Below, piece by piece: positions 5,218 to 10,088 of a stretch of 10,088 nucleotides of DNA. The stretch spans positions 1 to 10,088 of the forward strand of contig JAGRBM010000212.1 of the NCBI GenBank assembly GCA_020434085.1, given 5' to 3'. Within the stretch, counting starts at the first letter, position 1. Every line of letters starts with the position of its first letter. Below the pieces are notes generated by a model. The model was not told where the DNA came from. It saw nothing but the letters and a program-made list of their open reading frames with translations, and searched no databases. The translations under genes were made by a program, and so were the position numbers. This stretch comes from Chrysiogenia bacterium (GTDB taxonomy: Bacteria; JAGRBM01).

Positions 5218-5952
5218 ATGAGTGAGGCGATCAAGGCGCTGGTGGTCATCCCCACCTACAACGAAGCCGACAACATCGAGCGACTCTGCAAGGCCCTGTG
5301 CGAAAATCCGCGCGTGGCCCGTGTGCTGGTGGTGGACGACAACTCCCCCGACGGCACCGCCGACAAGGCCGAGACCCTGACAGGCGACTACCCCGTCACC
5401 GTGCTCCGCCGTGAGAAAAAGAACGGACGCGGCGGCGCGGTTCTCGACGGCTTTGCCTGGGGCGAAAAACAGGGCGGCTTCACCCACTTCGTGGAGATGG
5501 ACTCGGACTTTTCCCACGATCCGGGCGAGCTGGACCTGCTGTTCGACAAGGCCGAGCAGTATGGTGTGGTGATCGGTTCGCGCTACATCCCCGGCGCCGT
5601 CATCGACAACTGGCCGCTCAAGCGGCGCATTTTCAGCTACTGCGCCAACCTGATCTGCCGATTCATGCTGAAGGTTCCCGTCAGGGACTACACCGACGGC
5701 TACCGCTGCTACAGCGCGGAGGCCGTTGCGGGCCTGGATCGCAGCCAGATCGCGCCGAAGGGCTTCATCACCCTCTCGGCCATGCTGATGCAACTGTATC
5801 TCAAGGGCTTTTCCGTTACGGAAGTTCCCATTCGATTCATCAATCGCATTCGCGGCGAATCCAATCTCAACAAAGGCGAGATCACCGAGGCCATTCGCAA
5901 CGTGATCAAGCTGCGCAAACTGCGCATCGAGCTCGAAGCGCAAAAGCGCTGA
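5218..5952 (+). CDS. Polyprenol/dolichol-phosphate mannose synthase-like glycosyltransferase (GT2)
   Basis: 244 aa. Seen: [12 protein letters not shown] (9-20), [10 protein letters not shown] (38-47), the metal/donor-binding M-D-S-D-F-S-H-D-P (94-102, DxD at D95/D97), G-S-R-Y (120-123), D-Y-T-D-G-Y-R-C-Y (157-165), and a C-terminal [13 protein letters not shown] (205-217). This order is typical of the catalytic domain of dolichol/polyprenol-phosphate mannose synthases, which move mannose from GDP-mannose to a polyprenyl phosphate at the cytoplasmic membrane face. There is no C-terminal membrane segment, as in the short DPM1-type enzymes. It starts 14 nt after the 3-dehydratase gene and ends 37 nt before Gmd, so it is part of the operon. 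A donor other than GDP-mannose, such as the dideoxysugar made by its neighbours, is possible but inferred. Confidence 0.88.
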   Translation: MSEAIKALVVIPTYNEADNIERLCKALCENPRVARVLVVDDNSPDGTADKAETLTGDYPVTVLRREKKNGRGGAVLDGFAWGEKQGGFTHFVEMDSDFSHDPGELDLLFDKAEQYGVVIGSRYIPGAVIDNWPLKRRIFSYCANLICRFMLKVPVRDYTDGYRCYSAEAVAGLDRSQIAPKGFITLSAMLMQLYLKGFSVTEVPIRFINRIRGESNLNKGEITEAIRNVIKLRKLRIELEAQKR

Positions 5953-5977
5953 TCGACCGGATTCAAACGCGGACCGC

Positions 5978-5983
5978 AGGAGG
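5978..5983 (+). promoter_or_regulatory. Strong Shine-Dalgarno (AGGAGG) for gmd
   Basis: A full AGGAGG is 6 nt before ATG 5990, the strongest ribosome site in this operon. It marks the start and suggests efficient translation of the pathway's entry enzyme. Confidence 0.8.
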
Positions 5984-5989
5984 CTCCCC

Positions 5990-6961
5990 ATGGGCAAGAA
6001 AAAGGCGCTGGTTACTGGCATCACCGGACAGGACGGATCGTACCTGGCCGAGCATCTGCTGAGCCTGGACTACGAGGTTCACGGCCTGCTTCGCCACAGC
6101 ATTCAACAGGAATACCCGAACATCGAGGGCGTAAAGGACCAGGTAACCCTGCAGTCGGCCGACCTGACCGACCAGATGTCCCTCTATCGCATCATCGACG
6201 AAGTCGAGCCCGACGAGATCTACAACCTCGGTGCCATGAGCTTCGTTCCGGCGAGCTGGACCCAGCCGATTCTCACCAGCGAAGTGACGGCCCTTGGCGC
6301 AACCCGCCTGCTCGAAGTCATTCGCACGGTCAATCCCAAGATCCGCTACTACCAGGCTTCGAGCTCGGAAATGTTCGGCAAGGTGCAGGCCGTTCCACAG
6401 ACCGAAGAAACACGTTTCTGGCCGCGCAGCCCCTACGGCGTGGCGAAGGTCTACGCCCACTGGATGACCATCAACTACCGCGAGAGCTACGACCTGTTCG
6501 CGTGCTCGGGAATTCTGTTCAACCACGAATCCCCGCGCCGCGGCCTGAACTTCGTCACGCGCAAGGTCACCGACGGCGCTGCCCGCATCAAAATGGGCCT
6601 GCAGAAGCAGCTCCGCATGGGCAATCTCGAAGCCAAGCGCGACTGGGGCTATGCCAAGGACTATGTCGAGGCCATGCACCTGATGCTGCAAACCGACACC
6701 CCCGATGACTATGTCATTGCCACCGGCGAGACCCACTCGGTGCGCGAGCTCTGCGAGGTCGCCTTTGCCCGCGTGGGCCTGAACTGGGAAGACCACGTCG
6801 TCATCGACGAGCGCTTCCTGCGCCCGGCCGAAGTTGACCTGCTCATCGGCGACCCCGCCAAGGCGAAGGCCAAACTCAACTGGCAGCCGCGCACCACCTT
6901 CAAGGAGCTCATCGAGCTCATGGTGGACGCCGATCTCGAGCGGTACAAAAACGCGAAATGA
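5990..6961 (+). CDS. gmd: GDP-mannose 4,6-dehydratase
   Basis: 323 aa, extended SDR. Seen: the Rossmann glycine motif [12 protein letters not shown] (G10, G13, G16), N-L-G-A-M-S-F-V (79-86), the catalytic S-S-S-E-M-F-G (124-130; S125 and E127 at the places of Thr and Glu in E. coli Gmd), Y-x-x-x-K (Y149, K153), F-N-H-E-S-P-R-R-G (177-185) and [11 protein letters not shown] (278-288). These are Gmd-specific. It converts GDP-D-mannose to GDP-4-keto-6-deoxy-D-mannose in the cytoplasm with tightly bound NADP+. This product is the entry point for GDP-fucose, GDP-rhamnose, GDP-perosamine and GDP-colitose; the neighbouring ColD-type enzyme points to the 3,6-dideoxy branch. The stop codon overlaps the next start (ATGA), showing tight coupling with the reductase. 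Length is slightly shorter than typical for Gmd (about 320-370 aa) with no missing motif. Confidence 0.93.
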   Translation: MGKKKALVTGITGQDGSYLAEHLLSLDYEVHGLLRHSIQQEYPNIEGVKDQVTLQSADLTDQMSLYRIIDEVEPDEIYNLGAMSFVPASWTQPILTSEVTALGATRLLEVIRTVNPKIRYYQASSSEMFGKVQAVPQTEETRFWPRSPYGVAKVYAHWMTINYRESYDLFACSGILFNHESPRRGLNFVTRKVTDGAARIKMGLQKQLRMGNLEAKRDWGYAKDYVEAMHLMLQTDTPDDYVIATGETHSVRELCEVAFARVGLNWEDHVVIDERFLRPAEVDLLIGDPAKAKAKLNWQPRTTFKELIELMVDADLERYKNAK

Positions 6962-7875
6962 ATGTCCTGGTCACAGGTGCCTCCGGCAACCTGGGCCGGC
7001 GGCTCGCCGATCGGCTGGAAGCCGGCGGCGCCACCGTGTGGCGCGCCATGCGCGAGGAGCCTGAGGGCGAGCGGGAGTTGCAGCTTGAGCTTGGCGACCC
7101 CGAATCCGTCCGCGCGGTGATCGAGGCATCGAACCCCGATCAGATCATTCATCTGGCCGCATGGGTGGACGTGCCCAGCTCCTTCGATGATCCCGCCGGC
7201 GTCTACAACGTCAACGTGCTTGGCACGCTCGAGATGCTCAAGGCGCTGCGCGAGCGTGGCTCTTCCGCGCGCTTTCTCTATCTCAGCACCTCCCACGTCT
7301 ACGGCATTCCACCCGAGGACGTGGCCCTGATCGATGAAGAAACCCCGACGCGTCCGGTGAGCCCCTACGCCGCCTCGAAGCTCGCCGCCGAAGACGCGGT
7401 ACGGCTTTACGGCCGCATCGGCAAGATCGAGCCCCTTGTGGTCCGCATGTTCAATGTCGTGGGTGAGGGACTCCCCACCACGTCGGTGTGCTCGGCCATT
7501 GCCCGGCGCGTGCTGGCCGTATCAAAAGGTCAGGAGAAGTGCCCCCTCAAGGTAGGCAACCTCAAGAGCCTGCGCGATTTCATCACGCTCGAAGATGCCC
7601 TGGACGGAATCCTCGCGGCGCTCGAAAAGGGCAAAGCCGGTGAGACCTACAACCTGTGCACCGGCCACGGAACCAGCATCGGGCAGATTCTGCAGGAACT
7701 GGCCCGGGTGGCCGGGGTGGAAATCACCACGGAGGTCGATCCCTCGCTGCTGCGCAAGGTCGACCCGCCCCGGGTGATCGGAAATGCCGCCAGGCTGGCG
7801 CGCGACACCGGATTTTCCGCCTCGCGCCCCATGGAAGAGGCCGTTGCGGCCCTCTACCGCGACATCGCGGGCTGA
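6958..7875 (+). CDS. SDR-family NAD(P)-dependent sugar reductase/epimerase, RMD-like
   Basis: 305 aa, extended SDR. Seen: G-A-S-G-N-L-G (G7, G10, G13), H-L-A-A (65-68), N-V-L-G-T-L (86-91), L-S-T-S-H-V-Y-G (109-116), [11 protein letters not shown] (135-145; Y137, K141), R-M-F-N-V-V-G (163-169), R-D-F-I-T-L-E-D (206-213) and Y-N-L-C-T-G (231-236). The overall pattern recalls GDP-6-deoxy-4-keto-mannose reductase (RMD), which reduces C4 without epimerisation. It lacks the S-S-C-I-Y-P block that carries the catalytic Cys of GDP-fucose synthase and, by homology, ColC. The start overlaps the gmd stop by 4 nt (ATGA), so the two are translationally coupled. Its likely role is the final 4-keto reduction in the operon's pathway; substrate and stereochemistry are inferred. 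A plain 4-epimerase of the GalE type cannot be ruled out. Confidence 0.8.
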   Translation: MNVLVTGASGNLGRRLADRLEAGGATVWRAMREEPEGERELQLELGDPESVRAVIEASNPDQIIHLAAWVDVPSSFDDPAGVYNVNVLGTLEMLKALRERGSSARFLYLSTSHVYGIPPEDVALIDEETPTRPVSPYAASKLAAEDAVRLYGRIGKIEPLVVRMFNVVGEGLPTTSVCSAIARRVLAVSKGQEKCPLKVGNLKSLRDFITLEDALDGILAALEKGKAGETYNLCTGHGTSIGQILQELARVAGVEITTEVDPSLLRKVDPPRVIGNAARLARDTGFSASRPMEEAVAALYRDIAG

Positions 7876-7972
7876 GCACGGCTGAATGACTGGCCCGGAT
7901 GGCTGGGCAACCGCCCTTCGGCAGAGCCCGACCGACCGGATACGATGATTCCCCACTGGAGAGCAGAGCAGC
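7876..7972. other. Intergenic region before bolA
   Basis: 97 nt without a gene and without a recognisable terminator for the sugar operon. It can form several short GC stems (for example GGGC 7905-7908 with GCCC near 7913-7916). A TACGAT at 7941-7946 matches four of six -10 positions and may start the bolA transcript; the -35 (TTCGGC, 18-nt spacer) is weak. GGAGAG at 7958-7963 is the bolA ribosome site. Confidence 0.35.
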
Positions 7973-8254
7973 ATGACTTTTGGTGAGATCAGAGAACGCA
8001 TCGAACGCGAGCTGGGCGAGGGAACCAAGGCCCACATCGAGGGGATGCCCGGCGTCACCGCCGACCACGTGCAGGGACTCATCGTATCCCCGCAGTTCGA
8101 GGGCAAGACCATGATCGCCTGTCACCGCATGGTGATGCAGCTCTTCAACACGGAGATCGCATCGAACGAGCTGCATGCCTTTACTTTCAAGACCTTCACG
8201 CCCGAACAGTACGAGCAGCAGTTCCAGCAGATCTCCGTTCCGGGCAAAGGCTGA
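7973..8254 (+). CDS. BolA family protein
   Basis: 93 aa, whole-family length. Seen: the beta-strand H-V-Q-G-L-I-V-S (32-39), the loop P-Q-F-E-G-K (40-45), H-R-M-V (51-54) at the start of the long helix, and the invariant L-H-A-F-T-F-K-T (67-74) followed by T-P-E-Q-Y (76-80). H68 is the invariant histidine that, in known BolA-glutaredoxin complexes, helps bind a bridging 2Fe-2S cluster; H32 lies where the variable second ligand (His/Cys) occurs. BolA proteins partner with monothiol CGFS glutaredoxins in iron-sulfur trafficking or iron sensing in the cytoplasm, and such a glutaredoxin is the next gene, 38 nt downstream. The ribosome site GGAGAG is 9 nt before the ATG. It resembles the IbaG/YrbA branch more than classic BolA, but I cannot assign the subtype firmly. 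Confidence 0.9.
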   Translation: MTFGEIRERIERELGEGTKAHIEGMPGVTADHVQGLIVSPQFEGKTMIACHRMVMQLFNTEIASNELHAFTFKTFTPEQYEQQFQQISVPGKG

Positions 8255-8292
8255 AACCGCAAACAAATCTCAGAAATCTGGAGTATTCACAA

Positions 8293-8610
8293 ATGGACGA
8301 ACAGACAAAGAATCGAATCGAAGAACTGGTCAAGGGCAGCAAGGTGTTCCTCTTCATGAAGGGATCGCCCAACTTCCCCTCCTGCGGATTCTCGGCGCAG
8401 GTCGCGGGCATCCTCGGTCAGATCAATGCCAAGTACGGCAGTTTCGACGTCCTCGGCGATGAGCAGATTCGCCAGGGCATCAAGGACTACGCCAACTGGC
8501 CCACCATTCCCCAGCTCTACATCGACGGCGAGTTCGTCGGCGGCTGCGACATCATCACCGAGATGTTCCAGCGCGGCGAGCTGCAGAAGCTGGTGGCCGA
8601 AGAAGGCTGA
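8293..8610 (+). CDS. grxD: Monothiol glutaredoxin, Grx4/CGFS type
   Basis: 105 aa, typical of single-domain CGFS glutaredoxins. Seen: F-M-K-G-S-P (21-26), the active site C-G-F-S (C31-S34), W-P-T-I-P-Q-L-Y (69-76) with the cis-Pro glutathione site, and G-G-C-D-I (83-87). The protein binds glutathione and a bridging 2Fe-2S cluster and serves as an Fe-S carrier or iron-status partner rather than a disulfide reductase. It sits 38 nt after bolA, matching the well-known BolA-Grx partnership, so the two genes likely form one transcript. GGAG lies 9 nt before the ATG. A strong terminator starts 21 nt after the stop codon. Confidence 0.95.
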   Translation: MDEQTKNRIEELVKGSKVFLFMKGSPNFPSCGFSAQVAGILGQINAKYGSFDVLGDEQIRQGIKDYANWPTIPQLYIDGEFVGGCDIITEMFQRGELQKLVAEEG

Positions 8611-8631
8611 ACGCAGACAAATCGCACAAGC

Positions 8632-8664
8632 AAAGCGCGGCCCCACGGGCCGCGCTTTTTCTTT
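8632..8664 (+). terminator. Strong rho-independent terminator after grxD
   Basis: AAAGCGCGGCCC (8632-8643) and GGGCCGCGCTTT (8647-8658) form a perfect 12-bp stem with a CAC loop, followed by T5-C-T3. This ends the bolA-grxD transcript and separates it from the phospholipase D gene. Confidence 0.95.
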
Positions 8665-8702
8665 GCAACGGCTTCGTTACGGCGCTGTCCCGGACTCTGT
8701 GT

Positions 8703-8708
8703 TAGGCT
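8703..8708 (+). promoter_or_regulatory. Possible -10 element (TAGGCT) for the PLD gene
   Basis: TAGGCT lies 9 nt before the only possible ATG and would give a leader of about 3 nt. It matches three of six -10 positions and resembles the TAGACT before the alpha/beta hydrolase. No Shine-Dalgarno and no good -35 are present. Confidence 0.22.
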
Positions 8709-8717
8709 TTTGCGCGC

Positions 8718-10088
8718 ATGAACCCCTGGATCAGATACTTCTGGCTCAAGAAAATCGCCCTCCCGCTGGGCGCCGTCCTCGCGGTGGTTGCTCTGTGGTT
8801 GGCCTCGGCGCCGCTCGGCGTCTCCGCGGTGCTCACCCTTGCCGCGGGCTTCTGGGGGCTTCGCGAGTGGGATGAAATCATGGGGCTCGCGCTCGCACCG
8901 CGCGCGGTGTTCCCGCGACGCCCGGGCAACCGCGTGCGCTTCCTCATTGACGGCAACGCGGTGATCGGCCGCATGGTCGAGGAGATTCGCAGCGCCCGCG
9001 AGCGCATCTGGCTCACCATCGCCTTCTTCGACACCGACCTGCCGCTCCTGCCGCCGCACGGCGGGACCTTCCTGGAACTCCTTGCCAAAAAAGCGCGCGA
9101 AGGCGTCGATGTGCGGCTTTTGTTCTGGCGCATGCCCGCCCACGACGCGGAAACCTTTGCCCCAGGCGGCGGGCATGTATTTTTTGCCTCGGAAAAGAAC
9201 CGCAGCCTGCTTGCTTCACTCGATGCGCCGCTCAAAGTCCGCTGGGATGATCGCTTTGCCGGTTGCCAGCACCAGAAGAGCATGATCGTCGATTCGCGCG
9301 TGGGCTTTTGCGGCGGCGTGAACCTGGTAACCGAGTCCCTCGACGATCCCGCCCACGTCGACCGTTTCGTGGAGACGCCCTGGCACGACGTCGCCTGCGA
9401 GCTGCAGGGCCCGGTGCTGGGCGATCTCGAGGGCAACTTCATTCAGCGCTGGAACGCCGCGGTGGGGCCGGAACCCTGGCCGGATCGCGCGCGGGCGGAT
9501 GATCTGCCGCTGAAGAACCTGCTGGGTTACCGCTCCCTGGGCACGGAGGCCCACAACCCCGGCGGCGCGAACGTACAGCTTGTTCGCACGATCCCGAGCC
9601 TGCACTACAAGGGCTGCGAGCTCGACGTGCCCGGTCCCGGCAAGGCCTCGCCGAGTATCTGGCGCAAGGGGGAGGCCAGCCTGCTTCATGCCTACCTCGA
9701 TCTCATCGAGTCGGCCGAGCATTCGCTCTATCTGGAAAATCAGTATTTCTTCTTCAGCATCGGCGCCTACCGGCTGAACCTCCTGCCGCGCGAGGTCCTC
9801 GTTCGCGACAGCAAGGGGCGACTTCAGCACGTGCTCGCACGCGCGCTCTGCGACGCCACCCGCCGCGGCGTTTACGTGTGGCTGCTGCTCCCGGGCAATC
9901 CCCAGTTCGTCGGGACGAGCCGCAAAGGACTCACTCATCTCGAAGACGCAGACTTCACAAAGCTAGGGCTTTTTTCGCTGGCGCGCGATTACAGCTCACT
10001 GCTCAACCCGCGCTACTACCGTCCCATCTACATCCACAGCAAGCTCTTCATCGCCGATGGCGCGCGCTGCTGCATCGGCTCGGGCAAC
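8718..10088 (+). CDS. Membrane-anchored phospholipase D-like protein, eukaryotic-PLD-like (3' end outside window)
   Basis: 457 codons are visible and the frame is open to the edge. Residues about 13-31 and 33-48 are two hydrophobic segments, likely a membrane hairpin or anchor. The first HxKx4D motif is H185-Q-K187 to D192, followed by G-G-V-N. The second is H440-S-K442 to D447, followed by G-S-G-N at the very edge. Each motif contributes half of the active site that makes a phospho-histidine intermediate in the PLD superfamily. Between them, P-W-H-D-V (221-225), E-L-Q-G-P-V (228-233), F-I-Q-R-W-N and L-Y-L-E-N-Q-Y-F (337-344) recall eukaryotic-type PLD more than cardiolipin synthase. It probably acts on phospholipid head groups at the membrane by hydrolysis or transphosphatidylation. 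An in-frame TAG at 8703-8705 leaves ATG 8718 as the only start. Alternatives are a cardiolipin synthase or an exported effector. Confidence 0.85.
   Translation, partial: MNPWIRYFWLKKIALPLGAVLAVVALWLASAPLGVSAVLTLAAGFWGLREWDEIMGLALAPRAVFPRRPGNRVRFLIDGNAVIGRMVEEIRSARERIWLTIAFFDTDLPLLPPHGGTFLELLAKKAREGVDVRLLFWRMPAHDAETFAPGGGHVFFASEKNRSLLASLDAPLKVRWDDRFAGCQHQKSMIVDSRVGFCGGVNLVTESLDDPAHVDRFVETPWHDVACELQGPVLGDLEGNFIQRWNAAVGPEPWPDRARADDLPLKNLLGYRSLGTEAHNPGGANVQLVRTIPSLHYKGCELDVPGPGKASPSIWRKGEASLLHAYLDLIESAEHSLYLENQYFFFSIGAYRLNLLPREVLVRDSKGRLQHVLARALCDATRRGVYVWLLLPGNPQFVGTSRKGLTHLEDADFTKLGLFSLARDYSSLLNPRYYRPIYIHSKLFIADGARCCIGSGN

Noticed and set aside
7888-7912. Resemblance to a SAM-I riboswitch core (GACTGGCCC then GGGCAACC)
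   Set aside because: The other conserved parts (first stem, kink-turn and third stem) are missing, and the downstream gene is bolA, not a methionine or SAM gene. Likely chance in GC-rich DNA.
9216-9938. Minus-strand reading frame of 240 codons inside the PLD gene
   Set aside because: Antisense to a gene with two intact HKD motifs; no domain or start signal of its own.

Overview
The window is GC-rich, densely packed bacterial DNA. It probably comes from a Gram-negative, deltaproteobacterium-like or related lineage. This rests on the BolA + CGFS-glutaredoxin pair, the nucleotide-sugar genes, the PilZ protein and the mix of Shine-Dalgarno and apparently leaderless starts. No marker gene fixes the taxon. 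No integrase, transposase, CRISPR array or phage gene is visible.

Layout, left to right. (1) Positions 1-1395, minus strand: a secreted protein with an NADase-type glycan-binding (discoidin-like) domain, followed downstream by the start of a family 4 glycosyltransferase that runs off the left edge. (2) Positions 1518-2730, plus strand: an alpha/beta hydrolase whose end overlaps a PilZ-domain protein. (3) Positions 2747-3358, minus strand, convergent with PilZ: a Nudix CoA pyrophosphatase. (4) Positions 3597-3807: tRNA-Arg(TCT) and tRNA-His(GTG), both with encoded CCA. (5) Positions 3920-7875: a tight four-gene plus-strand operon with a ColD-type PLP sugar 3-dehydratase, a polyprenol-phosphate-mannose-synthase-like GT2, GDP-mannose 4,6-dehydratase (Gmd) and an SDR sugar 4-ketoreductase. 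(6) Positions 7973-8610: BolA and a monothiol CGFS glutaredoxin, closed by a strong intrinsic terminator. (7) Positions 8718-10088: a membrane-anchored phospholipase D-like protein resembling eukaryotic-type PLD, cut by the right edge just after its second HKD motif.

The most interesting part is the four-gene operon. Gmd makes GDP-4-keto-6-deoxy-D-mannose, which is the known substrate of ColD. The DegT-family protein here has histidine (H218) where aminotransferases have the PLP lysine, which is the ColD/E1 dehydratase signature, and it lacks the Fe-S cysteines of E1. Together the two enzymes should give GDP-4-keto-3,6-dideoxy-D-mannose. The usual next enzyme in colitose synthesis is a GDP-fucose-synthase-like epimerase/reductase (ColC). 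Instead the operon carries an SDR that looks like the non-epimerising RMD (GDP-rhamnose) reductase and lacks the Fcl/ColC Cys motif. The inferred product is therefore a GDP-linked D-configured 3,6-dideoxyhexose (GDP-tyvelose-like) rather than GDP-L-colitose. The embedded GT2 could load a sugar onto a polyprenyl carrier. The product is an inference; the motifs are directly visible.
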